Shown: one piece after another, positions 1 to 12,963 of the stretch
Numbering within the stretch: the stretch's first letter is position 1
How the letters are laid out: every line of letters begins with the position of its first letter
Assembly (NCBI GenBank): GCA_013399875.1
Contig: VXAZ01009309.1
Span: forward strand, 2,376,202 to 2,440,201
DNA: 64,000 bases
From: Gymnorhina tibicen
Taxonomy: Eukaryota > Chordata > Aves > Passeriformes > Artamidae
Reading direction: 5' to 3'
Position numbers and translations under genes: made by a program
The notes under the pieces: model-generated
Databases searched by the model: none
What the model was told of the DNA's origin: nothing
What the model saw: the letters and a program-made list of their open reading frames with translations, nothing else

Positions 1-1717
1 GCTTTTAAAAGAGAAAAAAAAAAAAAAAAAGACATAATGCAATTAACCCTTCAAGGGCAGCTGAGCCCGTGCAGCAATCGGGAACTTCGTGTTTTTGTAG
101 GAATTCCAGGGCTGCCAAAAAGTTCTGGTGAAGGGAGACATTTATACATTAAACTTTTAATAGTCTATAAAGCAAAGCTACAATTGCATCTGAGCTTGAT
201 CCTTAATGGAAACAGAAGCTTGCAGACAAGGGAAGTCAGAGACTGCAGAAATTTAACTCTGCGCTTCTGGGTTCAGACAGGCAAACACGAGACTGCACAG
301 GAGGTTCTCCAAAAATGAGGGGCTCGGTCATTCAGCAAAAAACCCTGAGAAACCTAAAATTGGTGACATGAGGGGGCCACCCCAGCCCGACGCCCACTTT
401 GCCCAGGCAGATGGAGGCAAAGCTGAAAACCTGCGTTTTTTATACATTGCATTTACTGCTTGTACTCCAGCAAAGAATTCCCTGTCTCCCCTCTTCCCGG
501 GGGGAAAACCCCTCCACACTGATCCCTGCTCCCAGGATCACCGAGGACGTCACCTCAACGCCGACTTTTCCTTTCTGCCTCCCCTGCTCCTGCAACAAAA
601 CCCCTTCACTGGGGCAACACAATGTGCCCAAAGCTCCAGAATGTGACTATTTCTGTATCACACCCTAAAACACCCCCAGACAACGCTGCAGCCCAGAATA
701 TTGTATTATATATATGCTGCTGCTGATTCTGTGAGTATGTATCTGAAATATTATAATATAGATTATATATTGCCAATATATTATCTATTGGTAATACATA
801 TTATATGCTGAACTACGTCCACCAACATCTGACGAGTTCTGAGCTGCTGGGAGAGCCCTGCTGATGCCCAGCACAGAAATTCCTTAAATCTGGGTTGTTT
901 TTTTTTTTTTAATCTCTGCAGCAGAGAGGGGTCAGAGGTCGGAGTGAGAGAGCCTCCCCAGTGCTCAGGACATGCTGCAAACCCTGAGCTGGTCCCACAC
1001 CAACATACACTGACCAACCCTCAAAAATAGAAATAGGTCTGTCTAATTCCTATGGATTCATAATCACAAGGAATGCCAAACCCCAGTTTAGTTTGCTGGC
1101 TGTTTTCATGAGTAGACACAAACGCTGTAAAACTCTTTCCCCAAGTATTAATGCTGATTAACCCCTAATATTAGAGATCAATCACTTGTGCAGCCTCTCC
1201 TGCAGGCAAGGGTCTGTCTCAAACCAGTACGAGCCCGGTGGGGTTATTTTTCCTTAGGCATGTGGGATACTTGAATACAGATGAATTGAGTTTTAAAGGA
1301 AAAAAACCCAAGCAGCAACTTCTGGGCCAAGTTCTTGTGTGCCAAACTTTTCAACTGCCACAGCACAGCTCGACAGTGTTTCAAAAGAATTTAAGCACTG
1401 TTTTGAATACTGCTGACAATCTTCCTCATCAAAATTTGTAATTTAAATACCTCAAATCTGAAAAGCACGCTCCCTGGGGCATGCTTCATTCTCCCTCCCC
1501 ACCGCCCACCCTCCCCCAAGTCCCACTTGGAATAAAATCCTGTTGCTTTCCGTATCTGGCTGGGTTTTCCCCCCTCTCCCGCAGCCCCCCAGCATCCGCA
1601 GCATCCCGCAGGGATCCCGGCGCTGGAGCAGAGCTGGTTCTGCAGGGCAGCCGTGGATGGAGCCTCTGCGAGCACCCCAAAGCACGGCCACCTTCCTCTT
1701 TTGGAGCTCTTGAGGCT
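1..1717. other. Noncoding DNA, no gene seen
   Basis: It holds an A-tract at 11-30, AT-rich sequence at 690-820 (TATTATATATATGCTG) and a T-tract near 900. Open frames are short and match no family I know. Confidence 0.7.
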
Positions 1718-1904
1718 GGTTTAGAGGTAAAACCAGTCACTGGTTTAGAGATAAGATCAGTCACTGGTTTAGAGATAAGATCAGTCACCGATTTAGAGCT
1801 AAGTCCAGTTAGTGATTTAGGGCTAAAACCAGTTAGTGATTTAGGGCTAAAACCAGTCACTGATTTAAAGCTAAAACCAGTCAGTGGTTCAGAGCTAAAA
1901 CCAG
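1718..1904. repeat. 24-bp minisatellite, about 7.8 copies
   Basis: A 24-bp unit of the form GGTTTAGAG-TAAAACCAGTCACT repeats nearly eight times with substitutions but no apparent indels. As 24 is a multiple of three, each frame has an 8-residue period; at least one frame on each strand stays open (plus: units like GLEIRSVT; minus: units like GFSPKSLT). I see no protein family, and treat it as a noncoding minisatellite. Confidence 0.93.
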
Positions 1905-4900
1905 GCTGCCCCTGACTCCTCCACCGAGAAAGGGTTAATCCAAGGAGCCCCACTCCCGCCCCTCTGCTCTCCAGTGGGTTAAGACGTTCCTTCAAACGCC
2001 TCCAGACGTGTCAGAAACCCCCCAAACAATTCCCTGCCGCCGAGGAGCAGCCTAAGGAACGTCCTGGGGTGCCTGTGCCGGCGGAGCAGCAGCTCCATTT
2101 TGGCAGGAGCGTGTTTAAGATTCCCTCCCAGTGCTGCAAAGCACCTTGAAAGGTCGACGAGCGCTTTCATATTCTCAGATCCATCTCCAACGCTGCCGCA
2201 GATGAAACGGGTTGACCTAGACAAGAGCTGCAACAGTCTCTGTGAAATAATCCATCACCACCCCTCGCCAGCCGCAGCCGCCTTTGTCATGGGAACGCTT
2301 GGGAATCTCACCTACCTATTGCAGCCGAGCAGGGGCTGGAGAGGCTTTAAATCCCAGCCCTGCTCTCCTGGGATGTAACCAAAGCCGGAGCTGCGGAGCG
2401 CCGAGCCGGCACACAACAGCAAATACCTCCATATTCCAAAGGCTGTGCCCATTACCGAACTCATTAAAGACAGTGATACTTTGTAACACACTCTAATCTT
2501 TAATATTCATAGCTTGCTTCATTTGCATATCATGCCATAAATAGTTGAAGCAGAGGTAAAACACAAAGCGTTCCACTTGCATTTCTAATTATGCCTAAAA
2601 TCAAATGTAAATCACAACACATCCAAGACACAGAAAACATTAAATTTGCTGGCTCTCAGTTAAAAATCTTTAAACAACACTCCCCCCCTCCCCCCTCCAA
2701 ACCACGCTCGCAAACCCAATTATTTTTAAAAATAAAAATCAAAGGGGCTCACGTTGTCTGTTTTAAGAGAGGAGCTGACACATCCCAGCCCCAGCTCTGG
2801 TGAGGGACCCAGCAGCATTCCCAGCTGCGACCCCCTGGGAACACCAGCACCAGCTCATCTCCCCAAAACCACCCCTAAAACCCTGCCTTTCCCACGGGGC
2901 TGGGCAGCAGCTGCCCGTTTAACCTTGGTCTTTGGAGGAACAACAGGAGCCTTTCCCTCTGGGGCAGCTGGGAAAGCTGATCTCCAGCAAAGGAGGTAAA
3001 TTTGAAGCATCAGCTTGAATGTGAACTCGTGCTACGGCGTTGGGCTGGCTGGAGGATGGGCCTTTCACAGCTCTTAATGGAAGGCTTTGGTGGGTGGCTG
3101 TCCCCAGGGAAAAAGGCATTTTTAAAGTCACTTAAACCCGGACTAATTTTGAAGGAATCAGCTAAACACCACCGAAGGGAGCTGGGCACCCAGCGGCCGC
3201 CCCGGCTCCGAACCTCTCCCTCCTGAGATTTCCCCCATTTCAAAAAGGCTTAAAGACTTCTGAGAATGAAAAGTGGAAAGGAGAAAAAAACCCCCCATAT
3301 TGTCACTGCCATATCCTGCTCCTTCTCGTACGCTGGTTTTCCGGGGTCCCTAAACCCCATCAGCGAACGAGCCCAGAGTTCCCCCTGAGTCCCCCCGGTT
3401 CCTGTCCTCCCCTGGTGCTGCAGCTCATCCTGCCCCTTTCCAGACTCGTGTCCAGCTCAGCAACAACACGGCATCAGCTCTAAGAAAGAGTTAAAAGATC
3501 TTTTCGGCAATATCAACTTCCAAAGAATTCCAGAGACGTCATTAAATTTAACCACAAAAGGTGAGCAACCGCCCCGTGCCCCCAGCCCGCACCCAGGGAG
3601 AAGTGAAAGCAAGCAGCTCACAGCCTGCAAAGCTTTTCTGCTCTTCGTATGTACCCTGGCATCTTGCCCGGACCTATTTTTAAGCCCATTTACTAGAAAT
3701 CCCACAAATTAAAGGAAATACGGATAATGTTGTAAGAATCCTTTGGGCCAAATAAAAGCTACACATAATTTTCCTTGTGCATCAAGAGTAAGATCCTTAA
3801 CCACAAAAACCAGATTTCCCCAAAGCTCTTTTGCAACAGTGAGAGAGAATCTTGTTTTGTAAAAAGTTGCTTTGATTCACTCCTGGATTACAGGGAGCGC
3901 GGCAGCTCCGCTGCCTCCCGGCCAAACCCGGCAGTGATTCCTGTTATGAAACAGAAAGGTGTTAGGAGAACACAAATAAATTAAACATCTCCAGCTCTGG
4001 AACGGGGACTGCAATGACAGCAAGGCACAGAGCGCAGTGGGGAGAGGCTGGAGGATGGTTATTGGGTTTTTTCCCCCCTCTGCAGAGGAGATTTGGGTGG
4101 GTTTGTCTCTCAGATTCTTTCCAGCTGTGGGATCATGGTGCCCGTGAAGGGTCAGTGTGATGGAAAACGTCCAAGCTGCCCTGCTCCAGGCAGGACAGTC
4201 AGCACAGACCCTCTGCTCCATCTCCAGTCCCCATTCCCAGCTGCATCCCAGTGCCACCTGCACCCCCAGGACGGGGACAGGGTGGTGCCAGCGTGAGCTG
4301 TGCATCAGCCCAGCCCCAGTGAAGGGTCTCCACAGCACCTCCTCGGGGATTGTCTGAGAAACAGTGATTTTAAACCGAAATAAATCTATTTCTGCATCTC
4401 TGTTTGAGTAACTGCAGTGGGGTCTCTCACGGGGTGAGCACGAGGGAGGGGGAGCACAGGAAATAAAGGAGCATCCACCCGCGGCGGGGCGTTGGGAAGG
4501 AGAGAAGAGCTGAGCTCGACGCAGCATCCACGATTTTAACTACACAAAGACTTTAAACAAACTCCTCTAACAGCTCTTGTACCGGGGTGGGATTAAAAAG
4601 AAACCAACAACCAGACCCATGTCCCACTAAAACTCAAACAGCCCCAAAACACAGCAAGTCAAAGCAGCATTTGTGGCTAGTCCTGGCGGGGAGGGAGCGA
4701 GGGGAAGGTGCTTCCTTCCACCGTCCAAGCTCGCTCTCCCTTCACTCTCCTTCCTCCCCACCACTGGCTCTGAACGTCTTCCTCACAAACATTCCAGCTT
4801 CCTTGTAAGAAGGAAAATAATTATGCGGGGGAATAACCACTTCTCTCCTACAAGCACACAGATACGAACAGTTAAACACGCAACTTTGGGAACTTCTCCA

Positions 4901-5460
4901 AGATTTATATGTTTTGCATGGAAAGCAAATGTTGGTGGTTTGTTTTTTTTTTTTTTTTTCCCCCCTGCCTGGGAAAATATTTAAGCGCTAAGTTTATGGA
5001 GCCAAGTCCATTTATTCCTGGTTTATGCTGCTGCTCAGACGGAATCTAATTAGCGATTTAAGCAGCGCTGGGGGGATGCGGCGCTGGCCCACGCCCGAGC
5101 CCCCGGCCCGCAGCTCTGCCGGCACGTGGCTCTGGGAATTCTGGCCCGGACGGAGCTTTTATCCACGGCGCAGGATGGCAGGAGTGGCTGAAGGATGGCC
5201 ACCCTTCCCCTGGAGCATCCCGAGGCTCCCAGGAGAGCCCCCCGGGTCCCTTCCAGCCCCACCCGTTCATCGCCGCCGCGCTTTCCGACGCCGCGGAAGT
5301 CTCGTCACGGTGCTGACTCTCAGCATAAAACAGCGGCACCTGATCCGCGTTTTCCTGGATTTTACCGAATCCCTGCCTTCACATGGAAACTCCTCCCCGT
5401 GCTCCCAGCTCAGAGCAGCTCCCAGCTCCACCTGTGCTGGTGGGACCAGTCCCACGAGCC
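1905..5460. other. Noncoding DNA, no gene seen
   Basis: AT-rich DNA at about 2440-2660 (TTAATATTCATAGC, ATTTGCATATCATGCC with a perfect ATTTGCAT) may be a regulatory element. A T-tract lies at 4943-4959 and a CpG-rich patch at about 5060-5300. Long open frames here have low-complexity Pro/Ser-rich products and no recognisable domain. Confidence 0.6.
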
Positions 5461-5628
5461 GAGGCGGCCGTGGGCAGCAGTCCCGTCCCATCCCTGGAAA
5501 TGTTCAAGGTTCAGGTTGGACGGGGCTCGGAGCAACCTGGGACAATGGATGTCCCTGCCCACGGCAAGGGGTGGGATGGGATGAGCTTTAAGGTCTCTTC
5601 CAACACAAACCATTCCGGAATTCTACAA
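5461..5628 (+). mobile_element. CR1 LINE 3'-end fragment, sense
   Basis: The sequence matches the 3' end of avian CR1: CATCCCTGGAAATGTTCAAG, then TTGGACGGGGCT-GGAGCAACCTGGG, TGTCCCTGCCCA, and the terminal CTTTAAGGTCTCTTCCAAC. It ends near the degenerate terminal TTCTAC. It is 5'-truncated, as usual for CR1, and cannot code. Confidence 0.9.
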
Positions 5629-7544
5629 AACCCTGAGATCCGCTCAAGTCCCAAGCCTCAACCACTTGCTCAGACCCGGAGACTCTTCACGAGGCCCTCC
5701 AGCTTTTTGCAGCAAGCCAGCCGCTGATTTGCCTCCTGATTTTTCCCATTTATTTGTGTATTTCTGCAAATCTTTCTGGCCAGTTAAACCAGAACCATGG
5801 CGATTGCGAAATCCAGGAAATTTGCTGCAACGCTCTGCAACTCTTGCAAGGCAATTAGCCAAAACCTCACACAAATAAGCTTTTTTGCCACACCGTTCTA
5901 ACCACCAGGCATTAACCCATTTTCTTAGGAAACAACATCTGCTCAAACAACTTCCTAATCTAGCAGCAGGCATGGAAAAAACCTGCTGCAGTGTCTCCAG
6001 TGCATGGTAAAGAGAATTAGCAGGCGGATTTGTCCCTCTCAGAGGCAACTGACTGGACTCAGGCTCCTCTCCCAGCCCCTCTCCCTGGAATATTTATTCC
6101 CCGGGGCAGGAAAAGTGACAAGGTCAAAGGTTTCCCTGCAGCACTTACATGCTTTAAAGACAGGGGTGATGGCAGAGCAGCCTGGGGGTTTTGGAGCAGG
6201 ATTTGCATCTGTTGTGGGGTCTGAAATCCTTGGAGCTATAGGAGCTGCACCCTACAGCTGTAGGAATAAATCAAAGCACAGCAGGACGGCACAGGTGTCG
6301 TTTCTAAGAACAAAGAAACCACTGGGCAATAAAATAAGTTTCCATTTCCTACCCTGGCCTTTACATGGCTTTTTTTTTCCTGGGAAGATGGGAACATAGA
6401 GCCAAAATTAGGCTCCATGATTTGCCCTAGGAAAAGACAGAAACCACACTGCATCCTTCTCCTTACTCCAGACTAACGCAGCAGCCACGCTCCTGTGCCA
6501 TTTGTTAGAACTCGTTTCCTCCCTTCCTCGCTGCCCCTGCTTTCTCCACCATCCCGAAAAACCAATAAAATAAAATAAAAAGCTTCCTTTTGGGAACGCA
6601 GCGGTAATAATACTGCTCCCATCTGTTGATAAGTCCGAGGACCCGTGCAGGGAAGAAGGAGGCTGGAAAGCTGAAAGGGACTCAAGTGTTTGCATGGCTT
6701 TGCTGAGAAATGAAATCCAGCTTTAAACACAGTAAATCGGAGACTATTCTGAATCACCTCTTGAATTTTTTAATGCTACTCCTGGGAGCACTGAAGGTAA
6801 ATATGTTAATTTGACTTCAATCATGGTGCAGGGGAAAAAAAAAAAGCAGCACACTGTATTAGTTTAGGGTACCAAGTCTTAAAACTATTCATGCATTTCT
6901 GCATATTTTATACTCAGCAAATAAAGTTCCAAGGTTCTATAAGGAGGCTGCAAAATTATTCTGAGTAAGCAATAATGAGCTGTGCATTATATAAGGCTGA
7001 TACTAATGGTAATCTATTATTAAAATTTAAGAGTTATAGCAGCTCCACAAGAGTCCGAGAGCAGGTTTTCCTCTGCAGGAAGGGAGAGCAGCACGTGGAG
7101 CAGGGAGGTTGGCCAGACAGGTTTTAGGGGAACCAAGCTGCACCCCAGGTCCTTGGGATAATCTGTCCCACGTCTCTCTAATTAACTCTCCCACAGGCAC
7201 CACCCCGAGTCGCAGCAGGTTCATATTCCCAGCGTGTTTCATCCTCTGCCTGGCGTCTCAGCGTAACAGATCCCCCAAAATGCATTAAAAAATTAACAGG
7301 GTCTCAGGTTTGTGTGTCTCAGCCATCCCCAGAGCCGCCCTGACCCTTGATTCCTGCTGTGATGCCCCGCTCGGGCTGCTCGGAGGGCAGGGGTGTGTCC
7401 AGTGAAACCCAATGAGCTTTTCCTACCTGTCCCCTCCTGCCAAATCCCCTCCAGGGCCTCCAAAGGGCACCACAACGTCCGGGGGGGTACATGGACCATG
7501 CCAGCACTCAAATGCACAATGGAAGAGGGCACATCCCAGCTTCC
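5629..7544. other. Noncoding DNA, no gene seen
   Basis: Mixed composition; 6760-7030 is AT-rich and repeat-free (TATTCATGCATTTCTGC, GTGCATTATATAAGG), possibly a conserved noncoding element. Nothing coding. Confidence 0.6.
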
Positions 7545-7637
7545 TGGCCTGTGGAGGGTTCCCTGCCCATGGAATGGGGTTGGGACAAGATGGGCTTTAA
7601 GGTCTCTTCCAACCCAAACCATTCCAAGATTTCACAG
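7545..7637 (+). mobile_element. CR1 LINE 3'-end fragment, sense, short
   Basis: Only the last part of CR1 is recognisable: GGAGGGTTCCCTGCCCATGG, then GGGCTTTAAGGTCTCTTCC and AACCCAAACCATTCC. The upstream part is too diverged to place the 5' limit with certainty. Confidence 0.8.
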
Positions 7638-9739
7638 TGCTCAGCAAGCTCAAGCCAAGCTTTGCTTGGTGCTGGTTTGAGCTGGACTCGTTCTGCCCCT
7701 CTCCCAGCCCCACTCCCTCCTGGGGACGGATCCTTTCCCGGGGACCGGTGCTTCGGGATCCATCCCAGCCAGCGCTGTGGGTTTTAAGGACAAACCGCCA
7801 TCTCCTGGAACAGCACCTCTCAGCACTGCTGTGAGAGAAACAAACGGCAAAAAGCCCAGAGTTTGGCTCATTTTCCTCCTTCCTACATCTTTTGGTGAGA
7901 ATCGAAGCAGTCTCTGGAGGCTGTAAATCTGGATCTGGAGATCTCACACAGAAATAGGCACATCAGCGAGGGACCAGGCCATCTCCATGTTTAACCTGCA
8001 CAGCTCCATCCCACAGGGCTCGTGGACCCTGAGCACACCTGGGAACGCGGTGGGCTCACCTCATCACCTGCCCCTCGGAGGAAAAGCCTCCCTTGGTTCG
8101 GCATGAAACGCAAGATGAAGTTCTCCCTGTGTTGCAGAGCGCAGCCAGGCTCCTTCCTCCCAAACGAAATCCTGCTGCAGATCCCGAAGGCAACGCTCTG
8201 CCCAAACCAGAGGATAATGAAGCTTAATAATTCCAGGAGAAACAAACTTGGTCTGAGACCTTCCCGCACTGAGAAGGATCTCGAGCAGCCACGAGCTCTT
8301 TGCTCTCCACGCTGAACAAGGCACGGGGAAGGAAACCAAAGCAGAGCAGGGCAGATTCGCTGGGTGTTTATGGCATCCACCTGCTCTGTGCCCATTCCCT
8401 GCTGGGCTGAAGGAGTTAACAGCTCCTCTGGGATGTAACAGGAGCTGGAGTTAGTCACCCAGGCATGTCCGGATCGGTATGAACCGGGAGCTGCCTATGA
8501 ATGAAGTTGCCTTGGAGATGCAGCCAAAACCAATGACCAGATATTAACTTTTCACCACGGGCTGCCAAGGCAGGCAGAACATGTGAAACCAGCAGGACGC
8601 AGCTTCCAGCCAAGCTGGAACATCCGGATACGACGTGAGGGACCCCTGTATCCCCCCAGAGGAGTAAAACTTTTGTGTCTTTGCTCAAGGAACAGGAGGA
8701 ATTTCTCCTTGCAAAGCCAAGCAGGCCAAGGGCTGGCAACAAAACCTGCTCTGGGACCTTCTGGAATGGGCAATTAACGTCCATAAGCAAGATGATGCCT
8801 TCCCTTGGTTTAATTTTAAAGTTGATATTAAAGATAGCAGCTCATTGCTATTAAAGATACCAAGCTCTTTAATTCTTTCTGGAATCAGCTTCATAAGCAG
8901 AAAAAGCAGCACGGGCACCTTACCTGAAGCAGCTGAAATGAGACATCATGAAACAAAACCATGAACAAGGAGTTCGGGGGCTGGGCTGGTGCAGGATCAC
9001 ACACCTGCCTAAGCCAGCACTTCCTCTCCGCTTCCAAGGGCAGGTTTGGAGGTGGGTGAGCAGGAAGGAGCGGCTGTCCCGGCCATCCGCCGCCTCCCAG
9101 GGCGGTCACGCAGAAGGAAACTCAGCTTCAAGCTGAGCTTTCTCAGCCTCAGCTCAGAGCTTCCTACAGAGCCCCCCCAGAAGGCGCTCAGCCGCTTCCC
9201 AAGGGGCCTGTGCGAGGAGGACGGGGGTGACCACGGAGCTGGCAGCACGCTGCACCAGGAGGAAGAGCATCCACTAAAGCCCACGGTGGGTGAAACCCAC
9301 CTCACCCGGACCTCTCCTCCCTCCAACCTCACCGGCCCACGATAAAAACCAGCTTTCAACCCCGACGAGCTCCATCAGAGCAGCACGGCGCACACCCGCT
9401 GCTGGCTGGACACACCACGAGCCCCCGGTCCCCGACCCCAAGCGCAGCCTCTGCAGGGCACGATGCTTTCCAGGCCCCTGCAGCGAAATTCACTGCTCCT
9501 CATCCCGGGAAAGACCCGCAGGGCCGTGCTGGACACGACGCCCCGGCCCCACCACGAGCGACGGACGGGCGGCAAAACCACGCTGGGGGCTGGTGGGGAC
9601 ATCACAGAACCCTCCCCCTCCTTTCCCCCCGCCAGAAGAGTGTGAAATAAAATGGACATCTTCCCACCACAGCAAACACTCCCTCCTTCCCATCCGCACG
9701 CCGGCCCCTCGGTATTTTTTTCCCCCGCAGGAAAAACAG
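7638..9739. other. Noncoding DNA, GC-rich in the right half
   Basis: The part at 9060-9600 is GC- and CpG-rich but shows no exon or domain. Around 8815-8870 a short sequence with TATTAAAGATA repeats twice. No gene seen. Confidence 0.6.
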
Positions 9740-10060
9740 AAGATGCTTTCCATAAGCAGACGATTTCAGCAGCTAATTTTACCATCACTTATGGTCGACT
9801 TTATGACTAAGATTTCATGCTGACTATATTAATCCTGTCAAATTTCAGAGTGAGAGAGAAATGATACTGTATATTTTATGGCTGCAATAACTTCTAAGCC
9901 ATTAGACATGCATGCTGACATGAAAGTAATCAAATTGATTTTTTCCTGTTACAATGAAGAACTTTGTATGAGCAAATAGTCTTTCTGGCACAGGAATGAA
10001 ACGCCAAGAAGCCTGTGCTCACTCAGGAAATTAGGAAATTGCCACGAGCCATCATTCAGA
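9740..10060. promoter_or_regulatory. AT-rich segment resembling a conserved noncoding element
   Basis: It contains CAGCTAATTTTACCATC, ACTATATTAATCCTGTC (a TAATCC core), GACATGCATGCTGACATG and GTAATCAAATTGATTTT. No repeats. It follows directly on a GC-rich stretch (9060-9600). Confidence 0.35.
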
Positions 10061-11093
10061 AATTTGAGTTTTCTGCTTACTCACATTTTATTGTCACCAA
10101 AGCTGAAAGGGACGTGTTAGTCAACAAAATGATTGACAAAAGCCAAGGCGAGGGATAATCAGAGGGGTTTGAAGCCCTGTTAAATACTGCAGAAGCTGCA
10201 GTTAATTGCTTTCCCAGCATTAAAGGCTTCCCTGCGCCTTTTTTAACCTCACCAGACACATTCTGCCCCTCACAGCTCACTGGCCACTCCTCCAGGTGTT
10301 GGGTGGACGAGGCAGAACGGATCAGAATAAGTTGCTCAGAGGGCTTTTGGCAAGTCCTGGAGACCTGGAAGTGCTGATGGATATCCCACAGACAGTGAGA
10401 AAGCCCGTGGGCCAGAAGGTCAACTGAAATGGTTTTTAAATGCAAATAGGTCTCTAATTATAAATTCCACTTGCTTAGTGTTTTTGTTGAGGGTTTTAAC
10501 ACCAACTCCTCTCTACACCTCGACCCTGCCTACCTAAAATTCCAATTTAAAACCCTTTAATCCAACCTGTGCGTCGGGTTCTGGAGGAAGTCAGGTCCGA
10601 ACAGACCCACGGTGGGCAGAGAAGCGGCAGGGCAGAGGTGCCAGCGCCGGGTGTCCCGTGTGGACAGGGGCACACCCGGGCAGGGCAGGGGCTCTGCAAG
10701 CCAGGCCTTGCAGGGATGGGCCAACAGGGCACACCTGCCAGGTGAAAAACCCTGTGAAAACCTGTTCCCTTCCCCTGCTGCGTGAGAACACGCTGGGTGT
10801 GAGAGGACAAGATCAGAGAGGCTCAGCATCTCGAAAGACTCAGCAACCAGGAGCAATTAAGTGCAGATAACACAAATAAAGCAAGAGACTCACCTGACAC
10901 CCTGCGGGCACAGCCACGGCTCCTCCACAGCCAATAAAGTGTGAGATTTCCTTCTCAGTTCTCAGTATTTCTGTAGAATATTGGTATCAGTCATTAAATA
11001 ATGTCAGGCCTTCCAAACCAAGCCACCTGCACCTATAAAACAGGCACGGGGATGTGCTAGAGCTGTCTGAATGCTCAGAGAGATAGGGAGGTG

Positions 11094-11108
11094 TATATAT
11101 ATATATAT
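11094..11108. repeat. (TA)n microsatellite
   Basis: A perfect run of 15 alternating T and A bases in noncoding DNA. Confidence 0.9.
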
Positions 11109-11398
11109 CTTGGGTTAGCAAAAGAATTACAGTTTTAAAGCATTTAGTTGCAAATTAAAATGCCTTGATGGCTCTCTCTATCAATTACAGTTATTTTTGC
11201 TTGCGTTTTCTTTCGGTCTTTTTAAAGCAAAAAAAAAAGAATTTAGAAATACAAAACCATAAAAACCACAACGACACGGATCGCCTCAGCCAAGGCCTGC
11301 AAAACACCAATTTCTAGTGAATGCCGATTTTAGTGAGTTCCAATCTCAGTGAATTCCTTTTGTCCTTCCACACCAGATATTTGTAAAGTCATCAGAGC

Positions 11399-11456
11399 TG
11401 CCGTGGGCAGGGAACCTTCCACTAGACCAGGCTGCTCCATCCAACCTGGCCTTAAA
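11399..11456 (-). mobile_element. CR1 LINE fragment, antisense, very short
   Basis: GGGAACCTTCCACTAGACCA followed by GGCTGCTCCATCCAACCTGG is the antisense of an internal part of the CR1 3' end. The terminal part is missing. It is a small relic. Confidence 0.7.
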
Positions 11457-12790
11457 GAAAACAAAGTTGGCTTCGTTTGGTTGGGTATTTTGTTGTTGTT
11501 TTGGGGCGCTTTTTTGTTATTTTTTTGGGGGGGGGGTTAAGTTGCACACAAGCAAAGCTCTCCCAACAAAACCCAAGCGCAAAGCTCATCCCAGCACACC
11601 GAGCCCCATCAAACCAGCACCAACCAAAGGAGCCTCCTGCTGCCCCTGAGATTTAGAAGGATCCCACCCTCCAGAACAAGCCTGCTCCACGTCCTGCCTT
11701 GGGATGTGGCGCCCAGAGGAGCCACGAGCCCTCCACCACCTTCCCCTGAACCCCCAGCAGGAAACAGCGAGTCCTTTCAACCCAGCCCCTGCACGGCCAC
11801 GCTGAAAAGTTCTTACCCAAACCCCCCAAACCCAGAGCCTCGCAAAGGTAGGAGAAGCCTCCCAGGAGAGGCAGCGAACAATATCCACGAGTTTCTCATG
11901 ACCTTACGGAGATTGCCATGACAACACCGCTTCGATCCTCCAAACATGGATATATTCATTTGCACTGGTGTGATTGAGAATAATTAGAGTGAGATTCCCT
12001 GAGCCGGGGAGTCACAGCCGTGCACGGCTCTGGCAGCAGAGCCCAAGTTTCAAGGGAAGCAGCCTCAAATTTAAATGTAAAAAAGAAAACCGACAACACT
12101 CTTCGGAGCCGCGTGACCTAATTCATTATAAAGGATGTCAGTTAGCAAACCTTTTAAATAAAACATTAAGCTAGAGGTAATTTGAAGCCTTGTGGATTTT
12201 GTTTTACTCAATTATTTTCTAATGCTTCAACTTCAAGAATAAATATGCAGAAATCAAAAAAAAAAAAAAAAAAAGGAATACTAAGGGTTTCATTTAATTC
12301 TTTTTCAAAAGAAATGAAGACGTTCATACTAAACCAAAATACCCTCAACCAAGCCGGATTTTTAATTAAAACTTTTATGTCCTACAAGATTCTTCAAGGT
12401 TATAATATCTGCTCCCACATCGTGAGGCAGCATCACGCTCGCACAAGGGCGAGCCCGTCATTCACGTTAGAACAACCTGTGCCGTGCACTGCTGTAACTT
12501 ATTTCCAGGACATCCCCTCACAAATTAAACCAGGCTGGAATGCTGTTTCTTCCCTGCCCCGTAATTTCCATACGCACTCGCAATTTTCACTCTGTTGGGA
12601 AGAGTTTCCCTGCAGCAGGCAGAGGCAGGAGATGAGCAGGCTGGCCTCTGCTTTGGTTTTATTCATGCCTGGTGGTAAGAACAGGGCTGGAGCGAGGCAG
12701 GCAGGGATGTAAAACCTGCAGAAGGGCAGCAGGGGATAAAGGCCACTGCTGATACCCACAGCCTAAAATGAGGTTGACTGGGAAAAGGGA

Positions 12791-12963
12791 ATCACAGAAT
12801 CCCAGAACAGTTTGGGTTGGAAGGGACCTTAAAGCCCATCCCATTCCACCCCTGCCATGGGCAGGGACACCTTCCACCATCCCAGATCGCTCCAAGCCCT
12901 TTCCAACCTGGCCTTGAACATTTCCAAGGGATGGGGCAGCCACAGCTTCTCTGGAAGGAGCCC
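12791..12963 (-). mobile_element. CR1 LINE 3'-end fragment, antisense
   Basis: It begins ATCACAGAATCCCAGAACAG and TTTGGGTTGGAAGGGACC, the reverse complement of the CR1 terminus, and continues through CCATGGGCAGGGACACCTTC to GGATGGGGCAGCCACAGC. Identity to the familiar consensus is high, so it is among the better preserved copies. Confidence 0.92.

Larger units (their letters stand above)
10061..12790. other. Noncoding DNA with small repeats
   Basis: Apart from the TA run and a CR1 relic listed separately, it holds an imperfect triple repeat at 11307-11358 (CTAGTGAATGC, TTAGTGAGTTC, TCAGTGAATTC), a G-tract near 11527 and an A-tract at 12256-12274. No gene seen. Confidence 0.6.

Noticed and set aside
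1481..1995. Minisatellite-bearing frames as a repeat protein gene
   Set aside because: Open on both strands, no start context, no splice support, no known family; minisatellite explains the periodicity.
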